Assembly: GCF_038008685.1 (NCBI RefSeq)
Contig: NZ_JBBOZQ010000001.1
Span: 2,790,001-2,854,000 of the forward strand
Direction: 5' to 3'
Source: Lysinibacillus sp. FSL W8-0992
GTDB lineage: Bacteria > Bacillota > Bacilli > Bacillales_A > Planococcaceae
DNA length: 64,000 bases
The translations under genes and the position numbers were made by a program. Of this stretch, positions 16,255 to 24,743 are shown in pieces. The notes under the pieces were generated by a model. That model saw nothing but the letters and a program-made list of their open reading frames with translations. It was not told the DNA's origin and ran no database searches. Numbering within the stretch: the stretch's first letter is position 1; the number at the start of each line of letters is the position of its first letter.

Positions 16255-17691
16255 ATGAAAAAGAAAATTATTATTTATACGATGTTATTCATGTTGTTCA
16301 GTAGTTTTCCATTAATAAATGTCGAACAAGCTTGGGCATCTGAGCAAACAATGACGACTAAAATCAATACAATCATCACGAAAAACTGGAAAAATAATGA
16401 GTATAGTATTACTGTACGAGAAATGGAAAGAGGGGACGTCATTTACAGTAATAATGGCGATAAAATGATCCGTCCTGCTTCAACACATAAATTACTTGTT
16501 AGTGCTGCAGCATTAGATTTACTTGGTCCTGATTATCGCTTTACAACGAAGGCGTATATCGATGGACCCGTTGAAAATGGTGTATTACAAGGAAATATTT
16601 ATTTACAAGGTGGTGGAGATCCTACACTGCTACCTGTCCATTTAGAATCATTCGCTAATGGAATAAAAAAATTAGGCATCACAAAAATTACAGGAAAATT
16701 AATTGCGGATGATACGTGGTTTGATGATGACCGTTTAGCAAAAGGTATTGTTCCTGAGGAGGAGGCATTATCTTATGCATCTCGTATTTCGGCTCTGACT
16801 CTTTCTCCAAATGATCAGTACGATGTCGGTAATGTCCAAGTTAAAGTGACTGGCACCAAAATTGGCCAAGCTGCAAGTGTTCAACTTTTCCCACATGCAA
16901 GCACAATACCAATTGTTAACAAAACTAAGATAATAAAAAAAGGTGGGAAATCGACGATCAATATTACGAGAGAATATGGAACAGATCGTATTGTTGTAAC
17001 AGGCAATTTACCTGCTGGTACAGAGAAAAATACATATGTGACCGTTTATAATCCAACATTGTATACGCTGGATGTATTACGAGAAAAATTAATAGCAAAA
17101 GGTATTCAGCAAATGCCTCTTGACATAGGAAAAGTTCCAAATAATGCTCAACGAATAGGAATATCCAATTCAATACAATTAAAAGATATCAATTTTCGAT
17201 TTTTAAAACTAAGCATTAACGGTATGGGAGAAATGTTGACGAAGCAAATAGGGAGAGAACTTCTTGGAGAAGGAAGTTGGTCGGCAGGTATACAGGCAAT
17301 TCGTACATATGGAATAGATACTGGACTGAATATGGATCAATGGTACTTTGAAGATGGCTCTGGCTTAAATCATCAGAACCGTGTAAGTAGTATGCAGGAA
17401 AGCTTATTATTATATAAAGTTCGTAATAAGTCCTGGTACTTCTCCTATTTAGACGCCTTACCACATGCAGGCCGAAAAGGAAAGTTGGTTGGTGCTACAT
17501 TAGAAAATCGCTTGAAAGGTTATAGTGTTTCAGCTAAAACAGGCTATATAACGGGAACCTATGCGTTAAGTGGCTATGTTCAAGGAAAAAGTGGTAAATG
17601 GTATATTTTTAGTATTTTAACACAAGCCAATAAAGGTGCAGTTATTACCACTATTGATGAAATAGTAAAACAAATTGCAAATGAAATGTAA
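16255..17691 (+). CDS. dacC: D-alanyl-D-alanine carboxypeptidase/endopeptidase, S13 family (PBP4 type)
   Basis: A 478-residue exported penicillin-binding protein that trims or cleaves peptidoglycan cross-bridges. An N-terminal signal peptide ends near AWA at residue 28. The three active-site motifs are present: SxxK as STHK (Ser76, Lys79), SxN as SIN (320-322) and KTG at 428-430. The segment LQGGGDPTLLPVHLESFA and its LIADDTWFDDDRL continuation are typical of S13. The ATG at 16255 is preferred over an upstream GTG because AGGAGG precedes it and it begins directly at the signal peptide. Close relatives are B. subtilis PBP4a (DacC) and E. coli DacB. Confidence 0.88.
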   Translation: MKKKIIIYTMLFMLFSSFPLINVEQAWASEQTMTTKINTIITKNWKNNEYSITVREMERGDVIYSNNGDKMIRPASTHKLLVSAAALDLLGPDYRFTTKAYIDGPVENGVLQGNIYLQGGGDPTLLPVHLESFANGIKKLGITKITGKLIADDTWFDDDRLAKGIVPEEEALSYASRISALTLSPNDQYDVGNVQVKVTGTKIGQAASVQLFPHASTIPIVNKTKIIKKGGKSTINITREYGTDRIVVTGNLPAGTEKNTYVTVYNPTLYTLDVLREKLIAKGIQQMPLDIGKVPNNAQRIGISNSIQLKDINFRFLKLSINGMGEMLTKQIGRELLGEGSWSAGIQAIRTYGIDTGLNMDQWYFEDGSGLNHQNRVSSMQESLLLYKVRNKSWYFSYLDALPHAGRKGKLVGATLENRLKGYSVSAKTGYITGTYALSGYVQGKSGKWYIFSILTQANKGAVITTIDEIVKQIANEM

Positions 17692-17781
17692 AGGGTTTCA
17701 AAAAGTTGAGCAAACTAGTTTAATTAAAAATAATTTAGTGATAAACTATTGAATGGATTTAAGAAAAGGAGATGTTTATCC

Positions 17782-18537
17782 ATGGGTAAATTACAAGACA
17801 AAGTCGTAATTATTACTGGCGGTGCAGGTGGTATCGGTAGTGGTATGGCAAAAGCAATGGTAAAAGAAGGAGCTATTGTAGCAATTGTTGATTTAAATGA
17901 AGAAACAGGAAAAGCAATGGAAAAAGAATTGCAACAAATTTCTCCAAAATCAATGTTTTTACAAGCAAATTTAATGGATCGTGCTAATTTGCATAAAATT
18001 ATCGATACAGTTGTTGAAAAATACGGTAAACTAGATGTATTAGTTAATAATGCACATGCTTCTAAACAAGCAACTATTGAAGACACAACACAAGCTGATT
18101 TAGATTTATCATTTGATACTGGTTTCTACCCAACATTTTATTTAATGCAAGCAGCATTACCGCATTTAAAAGAGTCAAAAGGGAATGTTATTAATTTTGC
18201 TTCTGGCGCGGGTCTTGCTGGACATGAAACACAAGGTGCCTATGCGGCTGCAAAAGAAGCAATCCGCGGTATTTCTCGTGTAGCGGCAAATGAATGGGGA
18301 CGTTTCGGTATTAATGTAAACTTAATTAGCCCTATTGCGAATTCACCAGGTGTACAAGCATGGGCAAAAGCACAACCAGAATATTACGAAGCTGTTAAAA
18401 GTAAAATTCCTATGGGACGCTTTGGTGATGTTGAAGAAGACATCGGCCGCGTAGCAGTATTTTTAGCATCAGAGGACTCACAATATATCACAGGCCAAAC
18501 GCTTATGGTTGACGGTGGCTCTATTATGCTTCACTAA
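17782..18537 (+). CDS. Short-chain dehydrogenase/reductase
   Basis: A 251-residue classical SDR: nucleotide-binding TGGAGGIG at 12-19, NNAH in place of NNAG at 89-92, and a catalytic Ser141-Tyr154-x3-Lys158 set (SGAGLAGH and YAAAK). The C-terminal VDGGSIML is the usual end of the fold. The start at 17782 has AAAAGGAG upstream. It is followed by a MarR-type regulator after 29 bp, so the two probably form an operon in which the regulator controls the reductase. Asp at the end of strand 2 (IVDLNE) suggests NAD(H). The substrate is unknown. Confidence 0.88.
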   Translation: MGKLQDKVVIITGGAGGIGSGMAKAMVKEGAIVAIVDLNEETGKAMEKELQQISPKSMFLQANLMDRANLHKIIDTVVEKYGKLDVLVNNAHASKQATIEDTTQADLDLSFDTGFYPTFYLMQAALPHLKESKGNVINFASGAGLAGHETQGAYAAAKEAIRGISRVAANEWGRFGINVNLISPIANSPGVQAWAKAQPEYYEAVKSKIPMGRFGDVEEDIGRVAVFLASEDSQYITGQTLMVDGGSIMLH

Positions 18538-18566
18538 TATTCTCGGATGTTCGAGGAGGATTTTTT

Positions 18567-19001
18567 TTGGCACAGACAAGTATTTTTAAACTCATTCATA
18601 TGATTGATCAGATGAATAATGCGAATATTATACGCTTTACGAAAGCGTTTCCGTATCCGTTAGGTATTTCACCAATTTTAGTTTTAAGTGAACTGAAAAT
18701 AAAAGGTCCTCAAAGACAAGCAGAATTAGCGGAAACGATTGGGTATACGAAAGGTGCTATGACAAGTATTGCTGAAAAATTAGTGAAACTGGGCTTAGCA
18801 GAAAGACTTTACGATGATGCCGATAGACGGACAATTCGTTTGCAGATTACCGAAGAAGGTGTAGGTGCTTTAATCAAAGCGCAAGAGGTAGGGAAGGAAG
18901 TATTTATTCAACTTTTTGAAGTATTGAATGACGAAGAAATTGCACAATATTTGTCTATTCAAGAAAAGTTAGTGCAAGGAATTCACGACAGAGCTGAATA
19001 G
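18567..19001 (+). CDS. MarR-family transcriptional regulator
   Basis: A 144-residue winged-helix regulator starting at TTG with GAGGAGG upstream. The DNA-binding part contains RQAELAETIGYTKGAMTSIAEKL as helix-turn-helix and LYDDADRRTIRLQITEEG as the wing with the family DxR motif. Helices at both ends would form the dimer interface. It is co-oriented with the SDR gene and a strong terminator follows, so it likely autoregulates a two-gene operon. The inducing ligand is unknown. Confidence 0.88.
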   Translation: MAQTSIFKLIHMIDQMNNANIIRFTKAFPYPLGISPILVLSELKIKGPQRQAELAETIGYTKGAMTSIAEKLVKLGLAERLYDDADRRTIRLQITEEGVGALIKAQEVGKEVFIQLFEVLNDEEIAQYLSIQEKLVQGIHDRAE

Positions 19002-19030
19002 CGCTTCTTTAAGAAGTGGCTCAAACTGTA

Positions 19031-19076
19031 GACAAAATATCTTGAGGATTTACTTCCCAAGATATTTTGTCTTTTT
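19031..19076 (+). terminator. Intrinsic terminator of the SDR-marR operon
   Basis: A perfect 14-bp stem (GACAAAATATCTTG with its complement) around a 13-base loop, followed by five T residues. Confidence 0.9.
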
Positions 19077-19283
19077 CTGTAGAATCGGCATATAGCCCAT
19101 GCTTCTTTCAAACAGTAGTGCTAATTTTAGGTACTAATGAATATAAAGATGTATATTTAGTAAATACTAGTGTACGTCTTTTTTTTGTGCAATATGCATA
19201 TAGGTAGACTATATAAACTTTTTTCCAACCTAATACGTCAAATAGATGGGCAAATTTTTTATAAAGCTAGAGAGGACATAAGT

Positions 19284-20216
19284 ATGGAAAAAAACATGAA
19301 ACGCTCTAAAGAAAAAAAGAGCAAAAAGAAGATTTGGCTGTGGATAATAGGGAGCCTATTAGCAATTTTTCTAATTTTTATAGGTACTGCTTATTATACT
19401 ATCCAAAAGACGATGAATAAAATAAATACACCACTTGTAGAAACTACAGATACTTCCGACAAAACGCAAAAAACAATTACGAAAAAAGAGCCTTTTTCTG
19501 TGCTGATGCTAGGTGTTGATGAACGAAAGGACGATAGTGGTCGTTCAGACACAATGATTGTTATTACAGTAAATCCTGAAAAGCAAACGATGAAAATGTT
19601 AAGTATTCCAAGAGATACACGGACAGACATCATTGGGCATGACACAGTGGATAAGATTAACCATGCTTATGCATTTGGAGGCGTACCAATGGCAATGGAT
19701 ACGGTTGAAAATTTATTAGATATCCCGCTCGATTATTACGTATTTATAAATATGGAGGGATTCCTACAAATAATTGATACACTTGGTGGTGTAACTATTC
19801 AAAATGATATGGATTTAACCTATGATTCGTATCATTATCCTGAGGGTGAAATTACATTAAATGGTGATGAAGCTCTTATTTTTTCACGTATACGCTATGA
19901 AGATCCACGGGGTGATTTTGGCCGTCAAATTCGTCAAAGACAAATTATTGAAGCGGTTATGAAAAAAGCTTCAACACCTTCAATGTTGTTGAAGGCAACT
20001 GATATGCTTGATGTTGTCGGAGACAATGTCCGTATGAATTTTACGGTGAAAGATTTAATCCAGCTACAAAGTATTTATAAAAAAATGGATAATAATATTG
20101 ATCAGTTATCATTTGAGGCAGGAGAGGGTCAAATGATTAATCATATTTGGTACTATATTCCGGATGAAACAGAGCTACAACAAATAAAAACAGAGTTAAA
20201 AACGCACTTGGAATAA
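19284..20216 (+). CDS. LytR-CpsA-Psr (LCP) family cell-wall glycopolymer ligase
   Basis: A 310-residue protein with a lysine-rich cytoplasmic N-terminus, one membrane anchor (about 17-37) and an extracellular LCP domain. Family motifs are visible: VLMLGVDERKDDSGRSDTM, LSIPRDTRTDI, KINHAYAFGG, VFINMEGF and FSRIRYEDPRGDFGRQIRQRQ, which hold the arginines that bind the polyprenyl pyrophosphate head group. LCP enzymes transfer teichoic acid or capsular polymers onto peptidoglycan. The ATG at 19284 has GAGAGGA upstream; the longer frame upstream lacks a ribosome binding site. Confidence 0.9.
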   Translation: MEKNMKRSKEKKSKKKIWLWIIGSLLAIFLIFIGTAYYTIQKTMNKINTPLVETTDTSDKTQKTITKKEPFSVLMLGVDERKDDSGRSDTMIVITVNPEKQTMKMLSIPRDTRTDIIGHDTVDKINHAYAFGGVPMAMDTVENLLDIPLDYYVFINMEGFLQIIDTLGGVTIQNDMDLTYDSYHYPEGEITLNGDEALIFSRIRYEDPRGDFGRQIRQRQIIEAVMKKASTPSMLLKATDMLDVVGDNVRMNFTVKDLIQLQSIYKKMDNNIDQLSFEAGEGQMINHIWYYIPDETELQQIKTELKTHLE

Positions 20217-20283
20217 GAGCTTGTAAAGTAACAAATTGGCTACAATAGTTGTAAATTATATGTCGACGAAGGGAGAGAGATGA

Positions 20284-20427
20284 ATGAATGGGAGGACCCA
20301 GGTGCTTAGGTATACAGCATTAAATAATTGCATGCAAAGCTATGTACCTAAACGTAAAGTACGAAAAAGTCCAGTCAAATTCATGGTGAAACAGTTACAA
20401 CTATTTTGTTTTAAAATCTTTATGTAA
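20284..20427 (+). CDS. Small basic hypothetical protein (47 aa)
   Basis: A 47-codon ORF between the LCP gene and an intrinsic terminator. GAAGGGAGAGAG lies just upstream of overlapping ATG codons; the ATG at 20284 gives the long frame. The product is strongly basic in the middle (VPKRKVRKSPVKF) and ends hydrophobic (LQLFCFKIFM). I do not recognise it. Its position right before the terminator suggests it is translated, but only conservation can confirm that. Confidence 0.4.
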   Translation: MNGRTQVLRYTALNNCMQSYVPKRKVRKSPVKFMVKQLQLFCFKIFM

Positions 20428-20431
20428 TGCT

Positions 20432-20478
20432 AAAAAAATCATTCAGGTAGGATGCATGCCTAGTTGAATGATTTTTTT
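20432..20478 (+). terminator. Intrinsic terminator
   Basis: AAAAAAATCATTCA pairs perfectly with TGAATGATTTTTTT, with a further short stem inside the loop. Confidence 0.9.
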
Positions 20479-20510
20479 AGTTATGAATGCAATTCAATTT
20501 TTTATTTCGT

Positions 20511-20539
20511 TTGAAATATCAGAAAATTAAGTGTATAAT
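20511..20539 (+). promoter_or_regulatory. Sigma-A promoter of the small membrane protein gene
   Basis: TTGAAA at 20511-20516 and a perfect TATAAT at 20534-20539, with the optimal 17-bp spacing. Confidence 0.8.
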
Positions 20540-20571
20540 AGAGTTAAGAAATGGTTGAGGGAGTGATTGTG

Positions 20572-20667
20572 ATGATGATTGGAACAATTTTATTAGCCAT
20601 CGCGTTGCCGGTAGGTATTGTTTTAGCAGTAGATTTATTTAACGAGCAACATCACTCTGCTTCATAA
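20572..20667 (+). CDS. Small single-span membrane protein (31 aa)
   Basis: A 31-codon ORF starting ATGATG behind GGGAG, 33 bp downstream of a near-consensus promoter. The product has one hydrophobic helix (IGTILLAIALPVGIVLAVDLF) and a short polar tail containing two histidines. The strong promoter and ribosome binding site argue for expression. Small membrane proteins of this size often modulate larger partners; no partner is evident apart from the signal peptidase gene downstream. Confidence 0.55.
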   Translation: MMIGTILLAIALPVGIVLAVDLFNEQHHSAS

Positions 20668-20823
20668 AGAGACCATTCTAAAAGTGAAAAACAAAAGCAA
20701 TTTCCTAGACAGAAGCTATTGAGCCTATGTCTTTTTTTCATGTCTTGGAAACAATTTGTGTTATTATTCGTCAATATACAATAGAAAATGCTATACTATA
20801 AAAAAAAGTATCGGGGTATGAGT

Positions 20824-21381
20824 ATGCAAGCAGAAAAAACGAATATGAAAAAAGAAATTCTATCCTACATTAAAATTATTGTTATTACAGCAATTGTCGT
20901 TTTAGGCTGTAAACAATTTTTATTTGCACCGATAAAAGTACAAGGTGCTTCTATGTATCCGACATATGAGGATAAGGACATAATTATTGTAAGTAAAACG
21001 AGTAAAATTGAACGCTTTGACCAAATTGTCTTTCAATCACCTACTGAGGATGAATTATATATTAAACGTGTTATAGGACTTCCAGGGGACATAGTAGAAA
21101 TGATAGATGATGTATTGTATGTAAATGGTAAGGCGTATAAAGAAGATTATGTAAATCGTCAAACAGATGATCCGAGTCAATTACGTATTACAGAGAATTT
21201 CACACTAGAAGGTTTAACAAATGAGAAAAAAGTGCCAGAAGGTAAGTATTTCGTAATGGGAGATAACCGTCTAAAAAGCTATGATAGTCGCCATTACGGA
21301 TTAATTGGTAAAGATGCTATTTATGGTGAAGCTAAAATAACTGTTTATCCATTTAAGCACTTTCACGTTGGCCGCGAATAG
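20824..21381 (+). CDS. lepB: Type I signal peptidase
   Basis: A 185-residue membrane-anchored serine protease that removes signal peptides from exported proteins. One N-terminal membrane segment (about 14-30) is followed by the catalytic Ser43 in GASMYPT and catalytic Lys81 in YIKRVIGLPGD; the conserved box GDNRLKSYDSRHYG is near the C-terminus (usual GDNR.NS.DSR). Bacillus SipS/SipT proteins have the same size. The ATG at 20824 is preferred because GGGG lies 7 bp upstream; the ATG six bases earlier is too close to it. Confidence 0.9.
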   Translation: MQAEKTNMKKEILSYIKIIVITAIVVLGCKQFLFAPIKVQGASMYPTYEDKDIIIVSKTSKIERFDQIVFQSPTEDELYIKRVIGLPGDIVEMIDDVLYVNGKAYKEDYVNRQTDDPSQLRITENFTLEGLTNEKKVPEGKYFVMGDNRLKSYDSRHYGLIGKDAIYGEAKITVYPFKHFHVGRE

Positions 21382-21404
21382 ATAAATAACTAATGAAAAT
21401 AGAG

Positions 21405-21446
21405 AGAGGCAGCTCCAATTTTATGAGTATGCCTCTTTATTTTTTA
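21405..21446. terminator. Terminator between convergent genes
   Basis: AGAGGCA pairs with TGCCTCT around an 18-base loop and is followed by TTATTTTTT. It ends the signal peptidase transcript and overlaps the end of the small minus-strand gene. Confidence 0.7.
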
Positions 21447-21644
21447 ATTATTTTCTGTCAAATCTTTACAAATTTTATAAGTAGGATAATAGACGCAAAC
21501 TGTTGAATTTTCAACAGTTTCTTTTATTGGGTTTTGCTTTATGTCCAATCTAGGAGATGGTTGATCGATTGTGAGCTCTTCTACTACTAATTCTGCGCCA
21601 TAAAATAGCATTAAAAAATAGCATACTAAACCAAATATACGCAA
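21444..21644 (-). CDS. Hypothetical exported or membrane-anchored protein (66 aa)
   Basis: A 66-residue ORF starting at TTG with GGGGTG five bases upstream. It has a short hydrophobic N-terminus (IFGLVCYFLMLFYGAELVV) and a polar remainder with two cysteines (TVCVYYPTYKICKDL) that could form a disulphide outside the cell. I do not recognise the family. It is convergent with the signal peptidase gene. Confidence 0.45.
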   Translation of the reverse strand: MRIFGLVCYFLMLFYGAELVVEELTIDQPSPRLDIKQNPIKETVENSTVCVYYPTYKICKDLTENN

Positions 21645-21796
21645 ACAATCACCCCATAACTATATGTGTACTATTATTATTTATGGTCGACAGACAAAAA
21701 ATATAAGCAAAAATTCAAAAAAATATATAATAACTAAAATCAAAACTCATTCAATGCAATAAATGTGTGTTGGGCAATCTGAAAAGAAGAAAAATG

Positions 21797-21825
21797 TTGT
21801 AACGTAAAAATCAATATGCTACTAT
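21797..21825 (+). promoter_or_regulatory. Sigma-A promoter of the pbuE riboswitch transcript
   Basis: TTGTAA at 21797-21802 and TACTAT at 21820-21825 with 17-bp spacing, placing transcription start about 13 bases before the aptamer. Confidence 0.65.
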
Positions 21826-21844
21826 AGCTAAAGTAAAATAATGA

Positions 21845-21910
21845 TCTGTATAACCTCAATAATATGGATTGAGGGTCTCTACCAGGAACCATAAAATCCT
21901 GACTACAAAA
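21845..21910 (+). ncRNA. Purine riboswitch aptamer with guanine-type C74
   Basis: The core elements align with the xpt and pbuE purine aptamers: J1/2 TAA, P2 CCTCAAT/ATTGAGG closing loop AATATGG, J2/3 GTCTCTAC, P3 CAGGA/TCCTG closing loop CCATAAA, with the GG-CC loop-loop contact intact. The specificity base (position 74) follows P3 as A-C-T and is the C at 21903, the guanine/hypoxanthine type; adenine switches have U. P1 is short (UGUA/UACA, then a mismatch). It precedes a pbuE homologue, which in B. subtilis is controlled by an adenine switch. Confidence 0.88.
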
Positions 21911-21941
21911 ATTTCTTTCATTTTGTAGTCAGGATTTTTTT
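21893..21941 (+). terminator. Expression-platform terminator of the purine riboswitch
   Basis: The 5' arm starts in the aptamer itself (AATCCTGACTACAAAA, covering P3, J3/1 and P1) and pairs perfectly with TTTTGTAGTCAGGATT before a T-run. Aptamer and terminator are mutually exclusive, so ligand binding should switch transcription ON. Confidence 0.9.
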
Positions 21942-21986
21942 ATTGTTGCCCACTATAAGATGGAAGTACAACAGAAGGGTGATTAA

Positions 21987-23177
21987 ATGAATTGGAGAGT
22001 TTTTATACTGGCAGCTACGACTTTTGCAGTTGGATTGGTAGAGCTAATTGTTGGAGGTATATTGCCATACATTGCTAAAGATTTGAACGTATCTGTAGCA
22101 ACGGCTGGACAATTAATTACGATATTTGCTCTAGTATATGCAATTTCTGCCCCTGTCCTTTTATCGTTAACAGCTAAAGTAGAGCGGAAGAAACTATACC
22201 TTATTTCATTACTTTTATTTACATTAGGTAATGTCATGACCTATTTTAGTCCTACCTTTGTCATTGTCATGATTGCAAGAATCATAACAGCAATGAGTAC
22301 GGCTCTAGTTATTGTTTTGTCTCTTACAATTACAACAAAGATAGTAGAACCAAGACATCGTGCTAAAGCATTAGGGCTTATTTTTGTAGGTGTAAGTTCA
22401 GCACTAGTAATTGGTGTACCGATGGGTATTTTTATTACTGAGGCTTTTGGTTGGCGTGCTGTTTTTTTAGGGATTGCATTACTTTCTAGCATATCTATGA
22501 TTCTAATTTTTATGCTCCTGGAAAAAATGCCAGTTGTTGAGGTTGTCCCATTAAAAACACAAATTAAGTCATTAGCTAATTTAAAAATTGCAAGTGCGCA
22601 TTTAACAACATTATTTATGCTTGCTGGTCATTATATGCTTTATGCTTACTTCACGCCGTTTTTAGTAGAGGCATTTAACTTAAACTCTTCCTGGGTGAGT
22701 ATTTGTTACTTAGTATTCGGTCTTGCTTCTGTAAGCGGTAATGCGTTTGGTGGTTGGTTAAGTGATAAAATTGGTACTGGCAAATCAATCGTACTAATCA
22801 TTGCAACTTTTGCTATCGTATTATTTGTAATACCGTATACAATCGTAGCCTTCCCGTTATTTTTAATCGTAACTGTTTTATGGGGAGCGCTTAGCTGGTC
22901 ACTTACACCACCATTACAAAACTATTTGATTCAAACAGATCCCGAAACATCTGATATTCAACAAAGCTTAAATACTGCCGCCTTACAAATTGGTATTTCA
23001 ATAGGATCAGCAGTGGGGGGAGCGTTGTTTACTCTTACAGGCTCTGTAATGCATTTATCAAGTTTCGGTGCAATTTTAGTTTTATGTGCGTTAGGTTGTG
23101 CAATTTTTTCTATTAAGAGAGCGCCACTTTCAGACAGCAATCAATTAGATGGAAGTATCCAAAGGGTTCATCAATGA
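21987..23177 (+). CDS. pbuE: PbuE-type purine base/nucleoside efflux transporter (MFS)
   Basis: A 396-residue, 12-helix MFS exporter. The N-terminus (LAATTFAVGLVELIVGGILP) and the central NLKIASAHLTTLFMLAGHYM closely resemble B. subtilis PbuE, which expels hypoxanthine, adenine and guanine when purine pools rise. AAGGGTGA precedes the ATG. The upstream purine riboswitch supports the assignment, although its C74 predicts a response to guanine or hypoxanthine rather than adenine. It is a single-gene unit. Confidence 0.9.
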   Translation: MNWRVFILAATTFAVGLVELIVGGILPYIAKDLNVSVATAGQLITIFALVYAISAPVLLSLTAKVERKKLYLISLLLFTLGNVMTYFSPTFVIVMIARIITAMSTALVIVLSLTITTKIVEPRHRAKALGLIFVGVSSALVIGVPMGIFITEAFGWRAVFLGIALLSSISMILIFMLLEKMPVVEVVPLKTQIKSLANLKIASAHLTTLFMLAGHYMLYAYFTPFLVEAFNLNSSWVSICYLVFGLASVSGNAFGGWLSDKIGTGKSIVLIIATFAIVLFVIPYTIVAFPLFLIVTVLWGALSWSLTPPLQNYLIQTDPETSDIQQSLNTAALQIGISIGSAVGGALFTLTGSVMHLSSFGAILVLCALGCAIFSIKRAPLSDSNQLDGSIQRVHQ

Positions 23178-23256
23178 AAGCTTAAATTACTAAAAAAAGA
23201 AGGACTATGATTGTTGAAGCGAGAATGTAAGAGTAGAGAGGGAGGCTGGTAAATAA

Positions 23257-23550
23257 ATGCAGGTAGATTTAACGGAATTTGAAGGATTGAATGTGAAAGT
23301 TGTCGCAACGGTTGATCATACGCTTTATCGAAACGTTGGTGCAATCATTTTATACGAAGAAGATTCACACATTTTATCTGTACGAAAACTGAAACGAAAA
23401 ATCGCTGATCAATATATACCAACAGACGAACTCGAAAACTTTATGTTTGACACACAGGCAGATGCAATTAAATTTACACATAAGCTAACTAGAATGAGTG
23501 CACTCGATTATTTATTAGTTACAAACAGGGAAAAAGAACTAAGTGAATAA
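23257..23550 (+). CDS. Hypothetical protein (97 aa)
   Basis: A 97-residue soluble protein I do not recognise. It begins with alternating beta-like segments (LNVKVVATVDHTLYRNVGAI), then a basic stretch (VRKLKRKIADQYIP) and a helical C-terminal half. AGAGGGAGG sits upstream of the ATG. It lies 79 bp after the purine exporter and could be transcribed from it, since no terminator separates them, but a functional link is not evident. Confidence 0.6.
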   Translation: MQVDLTEFEGLNVKVVATVDHTLYRNVGAIILYEEDSHILSVRKLKRKIADQYIPTDELENFMFDTQADAIKFTHKLTRMSALDYLLVTNREKELSE

Positions 23551-23607
23551 AAAGATAGCCTTTTAGGTCGTCTCGTATTGAAGCGAGACGACTAGAAGCT
23601 ATGGGCT

Positions 23608-24093
23608 TTATATTGAGGAAGGAGAAAGTAGCCAACCTTTCTTATTACTAAGCTCAATTAACTTGGCACCTAGAATGGCATATTTCATATGAAAAACACT
23701 ATATTTTGTCGTAAGACTACTTTCGAAAGACATGTCCATTGCTTGACTGACTGAAATTAAGGAAGATGCAATATTCATGGATAGGATAGCACTAATTTCA
23801 GAATCATTTATAGCTGCCTTTCCACGCATTTTAGCAATTTGTAAATTTCCTTGGTCAATTGATAATGGCGGCGCCAGAACACCATTTTCTTTTAATAACT
23901 TCTCAAGCTGTTTATTTTCCTCTTTTAAACATTGAATAAATTCCAAAATAATGACTTTTAAGTCTCTGTTAACTGCATAGTTGAAAAAGAAATGGTTCGT
24001 TGCAATATAGCCATTGTTTACGCCAAGTTGTTTCCAAATTGTAAAAACTTCCTTAAAGCGTAAAGAATCTATATTTCGTTTTGACATTTTCAT
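23608..24093 (-). CDS. DUF3231-like protein
   Basis: A 161-residue, largely helical protein. The C-terminal pattern TTKYSVFHMKYAILGAKLIE followed by NKKGWLLSPS resembles the conserved end of DUF3231 repeats found in Bacillus proteins, which usually carry two such units over 300 residues; here one unit is present. It may be a single-domain member or a half-length descendant. The site TTAGGAC before the ATG is modest. Many DUF3231 genes are found in spore formers, but their role is unknown. Confidence 0.5.
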   Translation of the reverse strand: MKMSKRNIDSLRFKEVFTIWKQLGVNNGYIATNHFFFNYAVNRDLKVIILEFIQCLKEENKQLEKLLKENGVLAPPLSIDQGNLQIAKMRGKAAINDSEISAILSMNIASSLISVSQAMDMSFESSLTTKYSVFHMKYAILGAKLIELSNKKGWLLSPSSI

Positions 24094-24281
24094 TGTTGCA
24101 CGTCCTAACTCATTTTATAGTTGTTGAATGTGAGATTAGGATGGGAAACAAAAGATTTTTTTATACATATTTTTGTAAATAATACAATTATAGATTCGAC
24201 TTAGCAGTGGAGTTATGTATGTCTTGACATTGGGGAAGCTCCAGCAGTTCCTCTGTTTGACAGAAGTCTCAGGAGCTTACC

Positions 24282-24572
24282 TTATTGAGCACCCTTCTTT
24301 TTCTTATTTTTAAAGCTCTTAATAGTTGTCTTTAAGGAAGCATAATTTCCGATGGCTGCGTATCCATAAAAAAAGCCCATAAATACACCAGCTAAAAAAT
24401 TATGTTTATGGCTAATAAAAATAGAAATAATTAAACCTAAAACTAGCGCGATTGCTGGGACATATTTAGGCTGAATAGGAAAAAATATTTTCAATAATTG
24501 TGTAATAATCATAACAACTGGAACGGCAATTACAGCATCCCAAAAATTTGTATGAATAATTGGAAAGTCCAT
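24282..24572 (-). CDS. Small holin-like membrane protein (96 aa)
   Basis: A 96-residue protein with about three hydrophobic segments (DAVIAVPVVMIITQLLKIFF, VPAIALVLGLIISIFI and AGVFMGFFYGYAAIG) and a lysine-rich C-terminal tail. This topology and tail recall small holin-like proteins, but there is no adjacent lytic enzyme or phage gene. AGAGGTG precedes the ATG. The function is not assigned. Confidence 0.55.
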   Translation of the reverse strand: MDFPIIHTNFWDAVIAVPVVMIITQLLKIFFPIQPKYVPAIALVLGLIISIFISHKHNFLAGVFMGFFYGYAAIGNYASLKTTIKSFKNKKKKGAQ

Positions 24573-24700
24573 TTTTATACACCTCTTTTACGAATTAAAG
24601 TAATGCTGAATAATAGTTAGATTTCCCAGACTTAAAAATTTTATGCACTTGTAGTTGAGGTGTTTACAAAGTGAGCTTTATTCAATTTTAAACAATCAAT

Positions 24701-24727
24701 AAAGGAAACACGCAAAGGTGTTTCCTT
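24701..24727 (-). terminator. Terminator of the cupin gene
   Basis: AAGGAAACAC pairs with GTGTTTCCTT around six bases. On the minus strand it is followed by TTTATTG. Confidence 0.6.
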
Positions 24728-24743
24728 ATACAGCCTAACTTTA

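Noticed and set aside
16853-16864. GTGACTGGCACC inside the D-Ala-D-Ala carboxypeptidase gene, similar to the dispersed repeat
   Set aside because: Only 12 bp match, the flanking AATTGTTTGA part is missing, and it encodes ordinary VTGT residues.
24235-24279. Hairpin AAGCTCC/GGAGCTT downstream of the holin-like gene
   Set aside because: Long interrupted loop and no T-run on the minus strand, so it is not called a terminator.
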